This document shows, one piece after another, positions 40,235 to 52,830 of a DNA stretch of 64,000 nt. The position numbers were made by a program, and so were the translations under genes. Location: assembly GCF_001039355.2 (NCBI RefSeq), contig NW_019773659.1:156758-220757 (forward strand), written 5' to 3'. This DNA comes from Lingula anatina. Its lineage: Eukaryota > Brachiopoda > Lingulata > Lingulida > Lingulidae. How positions within the stretch are numbered: the stretch's first letter is position 1; each line of letters opens with the position of its first letter. Under the pieces are notes generated by a model, which was given only the letters and a program-made list of their open reading frames with translations, had not been told where the DNA came from and ran no database searches.

Positions 40235-40529
40235 ATGACAAAGAAAAAACTAATTCCATGTGACTCAGCCAGAAATTGGAGTCGAAGAACGAGGTTAACT
40301 TCCCGCGCACGAGAGCCTCAAAATTAAGAGCCACAGTTTGGGCATAAATTGCAAATGCTAACCGGATCAGTAAAGCAATGTCCTTCGCTGCAGAAAAGCA
40401 CCATATAATAGGAAATTAATAGGAAAAAACGCGATTTTGCGTCAGCACTAATTGCATTCTGGGTAGATATGCGTGCGCATCTCATGTAATCTCGAAATGG
40501 GAGTCAGCTGATGGTAGAACTAACTTCAT

Positions 40530-42028
40530 GTGGTTAAAACCTAAAATGATTTCACAATGTGCATTTCTATATACTGATAACCAATAACTATTAATATAAG
40601 CAACAGCACAGCTCAAAAATATATTTTTTCATCCCTTAGAAGTATCGCTGAGGTTGTGGTGTTTATTGCCACACAGCATTTGGAAATGATGGGTGCTTTT
40701 GTTATGATAATTGCAGGTCAAGGCACGGCAAAAGGAATAATCCTGGTCCCATTCATGCTATTCAAGCCTAGAAAAAATAATAGAGTTTTCAATAGAATAT
40801 CATTTTAAAAAATCCTAAGTACATTTATCACGTGCTCACACATATACACACTGAAATTAATAATAATTAATTGCAATCTTTGTAATAGGTAAACTGTAAC
40901 AATCAATCTTTATCTTAAACAGCACTATATTTATAATCAATCTTTACATTAAACTGCACTATTTATACTTAATTCATAACAGTAATTATAAACAAAAAAT
41001 CTGAAACTGAACTTTGGGCAAAGTTGCACACCCATCATCAATTAAAAAACCAATTTGAATCAAGGCCTGAAAGTATTAGAAAAAACATGCAAGTCAGAGC
41101 ACCACATATACTGTATATTGTGGTGTTTCCCACTATCATATGCCCTGTCATTGAAGATCCTGTTTCATTTAATGTACATACACACATACATATATTATTC
41201 ATCTTTGTCAAACTGGCATTTTTATGACATTCTTCTCCTCAAAACCCCCAACCAATGCAATAAATCTTATTTTGGGTTTACATGTTTTTTTCCTAAAAAA
41301 TTAACACAATACATGTCATTTGGACCCCCCCCCCCCCCAGCAAAAAAGTAAACATGTTTAAAGCCATAATTTAAAATTCATATCTTTTAAAACATGCCTA
41401 TAGTAAGTTTACAATTCTGTATCTTCCACAACTACTGGCACCAATGCACCCCCCCTCCCCACTGCTTTGCAAACAATTAAGTACCGGTACACCACCATAT
41501 GCACATACGTATACGTGTTTGCAGGTCGGATGACAATGTCATTTTGCAAACCACTTCATTTTTTTCTCACTAAAACACGAAGAAATTACACGAGAAGCCA
41601 AGATTCAAATATTTCACTTAAACGGTGACATTCATTCCATACATGAGACCAGAACGCCACTGCCATCACTCGATCAACTAAATGATAGGTACCCAGTACG
41701 GTGAATATACAGCTTGTTGAAATGTTGAAATTCTACAAATTACAGGCCATCGCACATCTTAAAATTTTTATATGTTCAAAAACAAATGCCAAACTATGAA
41801 AAAAACCCTTAAGCTACATTTGGCACAGTTCAAAAGACAATGTCTACAATGACGTTTTGTGTGCGGCCATTTTGCTATTTGCCAGTAACTTCAGAGAATA
41901 CTCAGTGAAATCAATACACAAACACTCCTTCGGTGTATAAAATGTAACTTTAGCATATACTGCATTGTCCTGTCAAATCTATTAGTATTTAAAATCAACT
42001 GGTCATTGCACAAACATATGTACAACTT
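40530..42028. other. No gene recognised; C-runs and short repeats
   Basis: AT-rich sequence with C runs at about 41327-41338 and 41450-41459, the phrase TGGTGTTTATTGCCACACAG and chance frames. A probable intron or intergenic stretch. Confidence 0.45.
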
Positions 42029-42095
42029 ACCTGTCTCTATGCCTTCGTCTCCCGCCAAATTTTCTTAAAGCTACCGCTCCACGTTTTGAAAACGA
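42029..42095 (-). other. Possible 5' exon with consensus donor
   Basis: On the minus strand GGCGGGAGACGAAGGCATAG followed by AGACAG precedes GTAAGTTG. The segment is GC-richer than its neighbours and has no long frame, so it could be a 5' untranslated exon. The linked gene is unknown. Confidence 0.25.
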
Positions 42096-44680
42096 GGCCA
42101 AATCTAATATTTTCTAAAATAACCGTCATATGAGCCGATGGATCCCAGGCTGTACCATGGACATTTTTTAAATAATGTGACTCTTAAAAAGAGAGAAGGA
42201 TGGGGGGGGGGGGGGGAGCTCACCACTCTCTCAAACAATCAGAAGAGAATTATGAAATTCTCAAAAGATCACCCAACTATTATATTCTGTTCAAAGATAA
42301 ATCGACAGGGCGTTAGCTGTCAGAAGTTTTTATCCAGGAGAGGTTTCCTGTACGGGGGAGATTCGTTCTGTATCCGGGAGACTCCCAGATTATCCGGGAG
42401 AGTCGACATGTATACAACAAGCCCATGTGAATAACTACCCGACGACCAAGTTTGATTTCGGAAAAACTTGGATGACTGAACACCGTTTTGTGTTGATGAG
42501 ATCTATGATTTTATAGAAACAGAATGAAACGAAGACACGAATGTAGATAAGATTTGCTTTTTATCACAACCCCAAAGTCTTAGAGCACTTATCAGAAGGG
42601 AAGCAAATAGTCTTTATACTTACCCAATAAACTAAAATGCACTCCTCTTCGATTGTTTAACTTGCAAAACTGTATGTATTCCGCTCTTTCCCATCCCAAA
42701 GAATCTCCTCTGAATCATTGAATATATAAGGCGAGGTGCCAGTGGTGATTGAATGGGAGAAGATAAGATTTTCTTACGTCGTTAATATCCCTAGATATAT
42801 TCCATAACGTGCGAAATGCTTGAAAATAGTATTCCGATCCAAACGAACAAGTCCCTCGGTGAAAAAAAAAAGACCCCCCGCAGTAAAAACGCAATCAACA
42901 TATCTGTCACAACTAACACACCACATCGGAGGAGAATCGGGGCACATCAAACGCATCTCAGTACAACGCTTCGTTCAAGCTATTTCGGCCTAGATCTTTT
43001 GAATTTTAGAATATGAATTGATAATATTTTGGTTGAAAAGGATTTGGTTTTATGAGCGTTTTTTATTATTTAAAAGGAAAAGTTATTTTTACACTCCCTT
43101 TTTATTTCAATTTTCGCGGACGGTAGGCCTACCGGTAGGCCCTCCCTATATTGTTTCATGTCCATTGCCCGATATAGAATCAGGGGCGGATCCAGGATTA
43201 TCTGAAGGGTGGAGGGGGGGGGGGGGGGGGGGTCCACCGCGGATGCGAGGGCCCCCTGACTTCTCGGCTTTTCTCAGGTGTAGCTGGATTTAGGCGGGCG
43301 CAACTGCTACGCCTAACTTACGACTAAGATCTAATAAACGGATATTAGATCTTAGCTTACGACCGGTTGGCCCAGGTGAGAAATAATTTAGAATATTCGT
43401 TCATCGAAGTAGGCATACGTCTTTTGGTTATCAGTTTATTTCGATTTCATATTATATTTACAACATAAAATAATAAATGTACATTTTTAAAAAGATTTGG
43501 CATTAAAGATAGCCATACATATTGTTACTCGTAGTGGTTTATTTGTGTTTAGATTATTTTCACCAAGAAGAAAATAAAGACCATCTATACCTTCTCTTTG
43601 AAATGATATACACATGCTGATATGTTAACCCCGACAACTTGATTTCTTTTTGCGTACACATGGAGAATTTTCTTTTATAAATGAGGTATTCTAAAGAATT
43701 TGCTAAAAGTTGAACACAGGATTTAGTCATTTGGCTGGGATGAAATTTATTTTATTCACTAAATTTTGTAACTCAAGATAATCTTCTAATGCATTACAAG
43801 CTGAATAATTTCTGTTAAACAATTTACAAACTATAGTCTCTTGTTAATGATTGGGTAAATTTGGATAAAGTCGTCACATGGAATAAAATGTGCTGTTTAT
43901 TTCCAAACATCAAAAAAGTATTATTTATATTTTCATCAAAACTCCTTGGTTCTCTGTTGTGTTTTGTGGGTTTTGTACATTTGTACTTTTACAAAGCCAT
44001 TACAACCAGATCACACCAGAAAGGAGCACACCTATTGCATCTTTGTAGGAGATTTGAAAATTGCTGTTTACCAGTCATATTGTTCAATAATGTACTTAAA
44101 TCAAAATGCGATGAGTCTAATAATCTTAACTTATGTGAAAAAAAGAGAATCGTTTTCAGCATACATAGCACTGTAGCAAAATCTTAAATGATCGGATATC
44201 AATGCGGAAGAAGACAATGTCTTGCTGCACACATTAAAACAATATGACAAATCACCACAAGGCACTTTGTGGTCAAACTGCAAGAGCTTGTGAATATTTC
44301 CCATGGGCTAATTTCTTGTCACGGCTATAGAAGCCTTACTATAACGCTCTTTTCCATCCCTCTCTGTGAAAATTCTCCCGTTGCAGCATTTGTAAATAAA
44401 GTCACATGTGTGTACTTTACGTCATTAAAGACTTGGTGTTCTTTGATATGCAACTCATTGTTGACATACTCATAGTGCGTCAGCCAAAAATAGCAACAAA
44501 GATTTCATAAAAGGATAAATTACACATTTTATTACGTTTTACTTTTGTAATTAGCCACTTCGTAAAAATCTACTCATGTGGCATATCTACGCAGATTTAG
44601 AAAAAAAAAAAAAAAAAAAAAACCTAATATGAAAAGCCTCCTCTGAATGCAACAACTCTGAAATATTCGACTTGTGCAAC
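42096..44680. other. Unassigned sequence with G-run repeats
   Basis: A G run at about 42203-42217, a GGGGCGGATCCAG repeat start at 43182 with a G run at 43215-43232, a short inverted pair TAAGATCTAATAAACGG / ATATTAGATCTTA near 43325-43350, and a poly(A) run near 44600. The frames at 42138 and 43018 cross low-complexity sequence and are not supported as genes. Confidence 0.5.
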
Positions 44681-44689
44681 TGAAGCTTA

Positions 44690-45390
44690 ACAAATGAAAT
44701 AATCTGAAATAAGCTTATCAGTTGACTATGCCTAATGAAAAAGATTTACCATTATATTTGAGAAAAATAAAAATTACACTGAAAAGAATAGCAAATTCAA
44801 TGGATAAAAAAGTTAAATGTTAATAACTTTGACAAATTTAGTCTGTAAACTAGTACAAATAAAGCTTAACAACTAAACTAGTCTGAGAAAAGCTTATCAG
44901 GTGTAATATAATAATATTTTGGACAATATATTTGAGAAAACTGTAAATTACACTGAAAACACTAGCAAATTCCAAAAATAAAAATATAATCATTAATTTT
45001 TACAAATAAAACTTAATAACTGTAATAATCTGACATAAGCTTATTTGTTAACTGTGTTACATTAAAAATATTTTTCAGAACATATATTTGAGAAAATTGA
45101 AAATAACATTGAAAAGAAGCAAAATTCCATGGCTTAAATCATTTAAAAATTTATACATGTAATATCAGCAAATCTAGTCCAATGTTTGTGAAATTTCTAC
45201 AAATGATGCTTAGCAACAATAAAAATCTGTAACAAGCTTATCTGTTGACTGTGTGTAATGAATCTATTTTTTTTAAAAAACTATATATATTTGAGAAAAG
45301 TGCAAATGAAATTAAAAAACTGGCATGTCCTATATAAAAATATTTAAATGTTAATAACTTTCTGAAATTTGCACAACTGAAGCTTATAAT
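44690..45390 (+). repeat. Tandem repeat array, about 175-185-bp units
   Basis: Four diverged units each contain AATAATCTGAAATAAGCTTA or a variant, GTTGACTGTG, ATTTGAGAAAA and GTTAATAACTTTGACAAAT. It is the same family as the 36404-37360 cluster. It lies just beside DIRS element B, as the other cluster lies beside DIRS A, suggesting it may belong to the 3' part of this DIRS family. Confidence 0.65.
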
Positions 45391-45862
45391 TCAAAAATTA
45401 AACCAACTTACCCATAAGTTGATGTTTGATTGTAATTCTTTGAGACAATTATAGGTGAGGAGATGAAATGAGAATGCATGGTGCACATGCGCTTCAGGTT
45501 TTGAAGCATTTTTGCATGATTTCTTCAGAAGTTTATTATCAAACTTCATTTTCCTATAATAATCTGCATCATGATTATCATAAATTATGTTATTAGGTAG
45601 GCATTTCATCTCCTCACCTATAATTGTCTCATAGAATTACAATCAAACATCAACTTACAGGTAAGTTTCGTTTAATTTTTTAATTCTATATCAAACAATT
45701 ATATTGGTTCGTCATGAAATGAGACTTCAAATCACAAATCATGCAAAAATAAAACATGAATTCAACAAGAAAACTATAATGGTTATCAAACACATGTGGT
45801 TTATAAATGAACTGACTTAAGAACTTTGCTTATCCAAATTAAGTACAGCTTTCAGTACTGTT

Positions 45863-46577
45863 TCAAGTCTGAATCCTGGCAGCATTTACTAATGCAATAA
45901 GCATTGTAAGTTTCAAAGTCAAGTCTTTCAGACTAATATTACGTACAGGTGACAATTTGTGAAAGTACCATAAAACTTGATCAAAATCCCAAACATACAT
46001 ATATCCACTTGAAGGTGGGGGTAGATTAAATACACCTTTCATATAAAGGACAACTTGTGATTGAGATCCTACTGTATTCTGTTTCAATAAATCCCCACAG
46101 GGCACTCCTGGCTGTATTCAAGGAACTATATCCTAAGCCATTGTTCTACAGATCAGTCAAAAAACTCAATAACATCATTCACAGAAACATAAAATGAATT
46201 AATACTCCGTTTGCAACAGAACTGAAACCATTTTGATAAATGTATCTTGTACTGACATTTAGTTTAGCTCTCCATGATGCCATAAAAATGTTGATTGACT
46301 TTTCTGAAAAACCACCGTCTCTAAAGGACTTCCTGACAACTTGCATGCAATTAAAGTCATTTGATTGGATAGAGGATGAACTTTTTCTGAAAACTGCAGC
46401 ATCAGAGTTTCTTCCACCAGTGGTAAAATCAAAGGAGCTTTCACTGGCATTTGCATCAACATTAGCCACCATATTTATGTTGTCCACAGTGGTACCACCA
46501 TAACAGGTCTTGCTTTGTCTGTTTTTATTTTCTGCAGACACCTTGTTATAAGGCTGAAAGGAGAAAAAACATAACAA
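45863..46577 (-). pseudogene. DIRS B tyrosine recombinase, truncated
   Basis: Minus frames read SFRDGGFSEKSINIFMASWR then AKLNVSTRYIYQNGFSS, matching the N-terminal domain, and later YMKGVFNLPPPSSGYMYVWD, SPVRNISLKDLTLKLTMLIA and LVNAARIQT. This corresponds to DIRS A from EASWRDGTKKQHNCYF to the first catalytic Arg. The His-x-x-Arg and Tyr region is missing. Confidence 0.75.
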
Positions 46578-46580
46578 AGT

Positions 46581-47115
46581 TCAAAATTTTTTCCAATTTA
46601 AACTGAATGCATCAATAAATGTGACATCAGGATCTGGTATCCAAGAGCAACTTTCTACTTTCTTGTTTATTCTTGTTGCAAATAAGTCAACTGTAGGCTG
46701 ACCGTAATGTTCACATATACCAGGTATCCAGAATGAAGCAGATAAGCGTTCACAGAGATTTAAGGATAACATTGAGTGGGAAGTACAAAATGTTATATTC
46801 ACCAAGATAGTTCTATACATCAATTCCAAATTTGTTTGCGGAGTTCATCAGAACTTGTAGATTTAATCCCCCTAAAATTATTTATGTATGCAACTACAGT
46901 AGAGGAATCAGTTAATACCTTTATATATTTTCCCTCTATCTGTGACAAAAAGGACTTCAGAGCAAACAAAACAGCACGTAATTCTAGGGCATTTATGTGG
47001 CTTTTTGACTCAGTTTTAGTCCATCTGCCACCTATTTTAATGTCATTCATGACTGCACCCCAGCCAAGCTTACTGCTGTCAGTCTGTATAATAAGCTTGG
47101 GATTTTCTTTATGAA
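46581..47115 (-). pseudogene. DIRS B RNase H and linker
   Basis: It reads GGRWTKTESKSHINALELRA, KVLTDSSTVVAYINNFRGIK (RNase H with Glu and Asp) and then CEHYGQPTVDLFATRINKKV, the linker also seen in DIRS A. Frame breaks occur near 46829. Confidence 0.75.
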
Positions 47116-47317
47116 TAACTCATATCCGTGTTTCAATATTTTCTATCCACCACTGAAGTTCCAACTTCATATAAATTGTAATATGCATCTTAGCATCAAA
47201 ATTGCATTTATTTAGTTTCAATGCATTTATTTTTGCCTTTTCCAGTACTCTGTAATGAAGTTTTCCTAACTTAACTGCTGAAAAAAAGTCAACTAAAAGT
47301 CCAATAACTTTAGCCAC

Positions 47318-47830
47318 TTATCTGATTGTTTCAAATTGACAAAAATGCAATTTTACACATGCATCCTGTATTTTATTTTTTCTTTCTTTGGGTAAATATA
47401 CCAACATCTTTTCAGAGTCAATTATATTCCCCAAGTAAGTAATCTTCCTCGATGGCAAGAGCATACTTTTTTCAAAATTTATCATAAATCCTAGCCTGGA
47501 TAGCAGACTGATAGTGGCATGTGCATTTCTCATACAAAGTTCACTAGTCTCAGCACCTAACAGAGTATCATCAATGTATGAGGTGCTAATGTAACCTTCA
47601 TTACGTAACCTAGCATACACAGGTTTCATTAACTTGGTAAAAAGGCGCTGACCTGGGCCAACCCCATTTGGCATCTCCCTGTACTGATATATTTGTCCTT
47701 TCCATTTAAAACAAAAATATATGTGTTGTTCCACTGCCAGAGGTATTGAATAATATGCCATACGTATATTTACAGAGCAAAAATACATATTTTGTAAAAC
47801 AATATGCAGTGCATTTTCAAAATTTTCCAT
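47318..47830 (-). pseudogene. DIRS B reverse transcriptase fragment
   Basis: The 170-codon frame reads FCSVNIRMAYYSIPLAVEQH (RT motif with Asp replaced by Asn in VNIR), YREMPNGVGPGQRLFTKLMK and ISTSYIDDTLLGAE, with the YIDD catalytic motif intact, then RKITYLGNIIDSEKMLVYLP. This part is absent from DIRS A. Confidence 0.8.
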
Positions 47831-47890
47831 CTTGAAATGATGATATTGAAGAAACTTATTTAATTTGCTGGGAAAAGGTTCACTCTGGGT

Positions 47891-48480
47891 AAAATTCGAT
47901 CTATGTACTTGGGGATTTTATGGTCCGCTTTTTCAGAAAACAAACCCCCCCTCTGAAACTGATGGCTATGGGCCTGTATGCTTATATTTAAATATATCCT
48001 GTAATGTATGGAATTAGGCTAGCGACGTGATTAGAACCTCAACCTGAGATATCACTGATAAAACCACCACGACAAACACTGAAAAGCGGAGTACAAAAAT
48101 TAACTTGCTTTAATATCTATTACAACAAACTGTTACAAAGACTGAGTTGTAAAATGGTTAATGAACTTCTTTGTCTTAAAAACAATTCATTTCTAAATTA
48201 AAGTAAACATCAGCGTATAACACATCTGCTGGGTTGTAGCAGGTGATCTGTTGAAACTGCAGTGGACAAAACTGTAGTGTTTCATTTTTTTTTTTAACAG
48301 CGTTTATTCAAAAGAAAGAAATGGAGGCAAGGCGCTGGAAGCATTATATGCTCTCCATAAAATTCATTACTGTTTCATTACTAAATATGTGTGAATCATA
48401 TGTCATAAAAACACTATAATAGAGTTTATTTTGTTATGGTCTGTGACATTTGTTCATTTATATCACAGGGCGAAGGTAAC
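47891..48480. other. No gene recognised
   Basis: AT-rich sequence with a T run near 48287. Nothing coding or repeated that I can support. Confidence 0.4.
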
Positions 48481-48894
48481 ACATACCTGCCAATAATATT
48501 TTTTCATGAAAAATTCCCTTTTTTTAATTTTGGCCCATTTCACCTCAAAGGTCAAATCCAAGGGCATATTTGAAATCTCCCCATATGATTTTAGGTCAGC
48601 CATCTATAGAATTTTTTCCAATAATTCCTTCTGTATTGTAGATAATTAGCATTTAATTTTGCCAATTTTGGACAAGGGTTCATTGCGATGAGCGCCACAC
48701 CTAGACCCCATCATCGACTATGCCCAATTTTTATGTGGATGGAGTTGAGATTATAAGTGACCTAAATCCAAGAGATGGGTATGCAGGTCCTTGTAGTCTA
48801 GGAGGAGAAGAAGTAACGGTAACATGGTGGTGGGGCCGGCGGAACGGGACTAAAACCATGTGTACTGCCACCGCCTATGCTGGTGGTACAAATA
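48480..48894 (-). mobile_element. Helitron2-like element, 5' fragment, copy 3
   Basis: In reverse orientation it starts TTGTACCACCAGCATAGG, then has ACATGGTTTTAGTCCCGTTC and the GGTAACGG, GACCTTTGACC-type blocks of copies 1 and 2. It lacks the 3' hairpin and CTAG end, so it is truncated. Confidence 0.65.
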
Positions 48895-49146
48895 TATGCA
48901 GACATTCATTAGTTACAACACAGACATATCATGGTGATCAAAATAAATATAAACATAAAGCGACAAAACAAAGATAGCAATCAGAATATATACAGACACC
49001 AACAGTGTCACAACAAGCAGTGCACACGCATCAGAATATACCGATTTTTTCTCAGCATCATCCCACCCCAACCCCTACGAATTCATATCAACCCTTGTCA
49101 ATTTAAACATATATAAAACTGATTGAGTTCTACCGTGGGATCCAAG

Positions 49147-49260
49147 ACTGGGTTCCCATGCCTAGATCGATCCATCTGGATCAGTCTAACTCCAAAGGGA
49201 GTCTCATTAGATTGCTATCAACTTATCCGGCTAAACTGATAGTCATGCCTATCAAATTAC
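49147..49260. mobile_element. GATCGATC-family fold-back element, left half only
   Basis: Starts CTGGGTTCCCATGCCTAGAT and runs to GTCATGCCTATCAAATTACC, where it is cut by the Helitron 3' fragment at 49273. Confidence 0.6.
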
Positions 49261-49272
49261 CTAGGAGGTAAA

Positions 49273-49350
49273 GAAAACTAGAGGATCAGAGAGGCGATAC
49301 CACCTCTGGATATTATACCACTAGCTGGAGTAAGCACATTTGTATGGAAA
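49273..49350 (-). mobile_element. Helitron2-like 3' terminal fragment
   Basis: Reverse complement: GTATCGCCTCTCTGATCCTC followed by TAG, preceded by AGGTG and by CTCCAGCTAGTGGTATAATA. This matches the 3' hairpin end of copies 1 and 2. Only about 75 bases remain. Confidence 0.65.
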
Positions 49351-49747
49351 ACATCAATAAAGAATATAGGCAGACACATAAAGTAGTTACAACACACATA
49401 TCACAGCAATCAATATAAATATAAAAACATACAGTGACAAAACAAACATGATCAGAATATATACAGACACATACAGCATCACAAAAGACAATGCATCATG
49501 AGGCATCAGAATATAAACATACAAGTTGATGTTTAAATAAGGATTAGAATGACTATCATAAATATCTGCTCTCCCCCAAGAGTTCACATTGACTCTTTTC
49601 ACTCAGTGGGATCTAAGGGACCCTATTATGATTTTCAGGAAATTTTGTCTTTATATACAGATTTTTTCTCAGTTCCTTCCCACCCCAACCCCTACAAGTT
49701 CATATCAACCCTTATCAATTTGAACATATATAAAACTGAGTGGGATC

Positions 49748-49995
49748 TAAGACTGGTTTCTCAAGCCTTGATCAATCCATCTGGATTGGTCTAAATCCCC
49801 AGGGAGTCTTACTAGATTGCTATCATCTTAATTGGCTTAATTGTCTGTCACGCCTATCGAATCAGCTAGGGGGTAAAGACAATTGCCCACATACAGCTTT
49901 AATAAGCGCGACAGACATTTAAGCCGGTCCAGTTGATAGCAAATTTGTCAGACATCCCAGGGAGATAGATCGATCCAAATATCTGTTGGAATGGT
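49748..49995. mobile_element. GATCGATC-family fold-back element in tandem unit
   Basis: Starts AAGACTGGTTTCTCAAGCC and ends TGTTGGAATGGTCCC; mirrored halves around AATTGCCCACATACAG. Same unit position as the copies at 33231, 52584 and 54175. Confidence 0.7.
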
Positions 49996-50539
49996 CCCTG
50001 TGTGATCATTTTACAAAATGACAATTCCCCAGGAACTATATAAAGTGGTGAGGGTCAAAAGTGGATTGAAGAGAACAACAAAGTATTGCAATATCATTGT
50101 TGCACTGACCTGTGGTGGGGCTGCAAAGTTGTAGATCTTGATGTGATGATAAATTTAACTGTTCTCAGTATGATGATATTCAAGGAGAAAAACCTTCTTG
50201 CTGGTGATGATGAGTTTACAAAATTAGCTGTCCTCAGTGTAATGATAATCCAGGAGACATACCTTCATCTCTGCTAAAATAAGAGAACATATTATCAATA
50301 AAGAATATATGCAGATATTCTTTAATTACAACACAGACATTACAGTGATCAAAACAAATATCAACACAAAGCTACAAAACAAACATAGATAGTGATCAGA
50401 ATATATACAGACACAAACAGTGTCACAACAGGCAGTGCACAGGCATCAGAATGTATGCAGAAAATTCCATCTATATACAGATTATTTCTCAGTGCCATCC
50501 CTCCCCCAAACGCTACAAGTTCATATAAACCCTTGTCAA

Positions 50540-51962
50540 TTAACCCTTTTCATCTTTTGCGGAAATAAGAAGTGCGCTTGACAGGAACTGCCCGCCACAG
50601 AGGTCACTGTAGTCCTCTGCTGTTTCTAGCATGACAATGCTAGGTGTAGATGATGTACAAGGTGCACATATAAAAAGGCCGTTTGAAGCGTGCACTGCTT
50701 TGTGTCAAACTAAAAAGGTGGCTGAAGCACAGAAATGCGTCAACTGTAGGCAAAACAGCTATTTGGTTGGAGAATCAAGCAATTAAATGTTTTATTTTTC
50801 AGTTTAAATACATTGCGCTGTACAACTAGACCTTACCTAAGCGTCCTAGCCAATAGTGATGACGAACTATAAAGCTTCAGAGTTCTTTTTAATGCTTCCG
50901 ATAATAAAGATGTGCGAAAAAGACGTTATTTTTTTATAACATAAAAATAGCCAGTAGACTGGTACACAGCTTTCTAGAGTGTGGACAGGTGCGTAGGCCT
51001 ACATCTTCACAATAGTACATGTATATATGCAAGCTGTGGCGATATCACCTCATTTACCGGCAGTATCAATTCATTAAGATTTTTGTCTTGTTTGACGGAT
51101 GTCTTAAGAGATTTTTGAAATAATAAAATGAAAAGATTCCCTGCATTGCTTGACTTGTACCAACTGTGTATACTGGTAAAACTGACACACAGATTGTTTG
51201 TCGGTGAACTGATTAAATCATTTGGTACCTGATAAGGCATCAGGTGTTACTTGTTTAATTGTTCGGTAAGGGGGGGCGGCCAAAACTACGACCTTTCCTC
51301 TGTAATTAAAACTTTCTAATTTTAAGTGTTAAATAGGTGAGACAGGAATTCTCAACTCCTTTCCAGACAATAATTACAGTTTACCGTGTCTTACACTAGC
51401 ATATATACAAAATTTACGACAGGTAAAAATGTCAGCCTTTCGGTTTGACAAGTATGAAAATTTTGTCAAACTGAAACAAAACCGTCAGACCAAAACAAAA
51501 TTATAGCAAGAGGCCAAATTATTTGATTTTTAAATGTTTTCATGCATATTTTCATCGTTTTTAATCATAGACAATAAAATCATTCAAATAAAGTGTTTTC
51601 CACACATTTCATACTTTACAACGTATCTAAGACAGTTAAAAATACGTAGGCCTAAGTACTAAGCATATTTGTATTACTTTACAAATACGTTGTAAGATTA
51701 TTTTTATTACGTATCCATTTTGTCTTTACCATACATGTATTATGCATGTGTAGCTTACAGAAAGGCTTTTCTGCATTTTTGGTAATTAACAATATATGTC
51801 CATTGAATTTTCCAATTCTCTTGTCATTGAGTTAAAAAATAAATAACTTTTTATTTTGCCGGGAACATGTTCAACAAAGGCCGATGTACTTTCTTCTTTG
51901 TCTCTGTTGATCTTGATAATATGAGCCCCATTTGTACAAATCAGTAATACGGGACTGGATAC

Positions 51963-52003
<41 letters not shown>

Positions 52004-52552
52004 TTTATTAACGTCTCACATTAAAAAAATAGAACCCACCCTACTAAGGGTTATGAGAGACTAAAACAGCTTTTAGTTTCTTTTTCCATAATCTCATGCT
52101 TTAAGTCTTTTCTTTCTTTTTAGGCCCCTATTCTTCAATTTTTTCTTCAGATCCTTATGTTTTTTTCTCGCATTGTTTACCCCCAAGTTCTATTTTCGAT
52201 AGTTCTTTATATCTGTTGATTAACCAAGCATTTCTGTTTTTTATTAAAGCACCTATGATCACCTAATACACATGAATTATAGTTTTTCTTCCTGCTTCGA
52301 AACGAGGTGCCCTGCTTTTGATCCAAACCTGCTATATTTTCATTTCTTTCTACCATATTTTTCATTTTAATGGGTTTGTTCAGAACTTATTAAACCTCAT
52401 GTGTCCATCTCGCTTACTATTACTGTAGCAGCAGGAAAAAAAGCACGTAAACCCAGCCATGGTTTTTAGCAGCGCTGTAAGTGTTTCGATATAGCAAGGA
52501 CTCACTTTCCCACAATGTATTTTTCATTTCCGGAAAAGATGAAAAAGGTTAA
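50540..52552. mobile_element. 2.0-kb piggyBac-type element
   Basis: TTAA at 50540-50543 and 52549-52552 flank the element. The left end reads CCCTTTTCATCTTTTGCGGA, the reverse complement of the right end CCTTTTTCATCTTTTCCGGA. TTAA plus a TIR starting CC(C)T is the piggyBac signature. It interrupts a tandem unit at GTCAATTAA. No transposase frame is seen, so it is non-autonomous. It contains an (AAT)n run at 51967-52002. Confidence 0.75.
51967..52002 (+). repeat. (AAT)n microsatellite
   Basis: About 12 AAT units inside the piggyBac-type element. Confidence 0.9.
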
Positions 52553-52583
52553 TTTGAAGATATATAAAACTGAATGTGACCTA

Positions 52584-52830
52584 AGACTGGGTTCCCATGC
52601 CTAGATCGATCCATCTGGATCAGTCTAACTCCCTAGGGAGTATCATTAAATTGCAATCAACTTAAGCGGCTAGATTGATAGTCACGTCTATCAAATAAGC
52701 TAGGGGGTTAAAGATAATTACCACCTAACAGCTTTACTAGATGTGACAGACATTTAAGCTGGTTAAGTTGATAGCAATTTAGTCAGACTCCCCAGGGAGA
52801 TAGATTGATCCAAATATCAGTTGGAATGGT
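52584..52830. mobile_element. GATCGATC-family fold-back element in tandem unit
   Basis: Starts AAGACTGGGTTCCCATGCC and ends CAGTTGGAATGGTCCC with mirrored halves; the left half is closest to the fragment at 49147. Confidence 0.72.

Larger units (their letters stand above)
38067..40521 (-). mobile_element. DIRS-type tyrosine-recombinase retroelement A, internally deleted
   Basis: A 40-bp direct repeat beginning GCATTCTGGGTAGATATG lies at 38067-38106 and 40454-40493. The stretch at 38180-38225 (CTACCATCAGCTGACTCCCA) is the reverse complement of the right end at 40482-40521. Split direct and inverted termini of this kind are typical of DIRS elements, which use a tyrosine recombinase instead of an integrase. 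The body carries a short gag-like start, then RNase H and recombinase; RT is deleted. The recombinase frame is intact. Confidence 0.8.
45400..47890 (-). mobile_element. DIRS-type retroelement B, decayed
   Basis: Near the 3' side an inverted pair of about 55 bases (45417-45472 and 45602-45660, sharing CACCTATAATTGTCTCA) flanks the AACTTACAGGTAAGTTTCGT phrase also seen at 38150-38170 of DIRS A. The coding order on the minus strand is RT, RNase H, linker, recombinase N-terminus. Frames are broken in at least four places and the recombinase lacks its C-terminal half. Confidence 0.75.
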
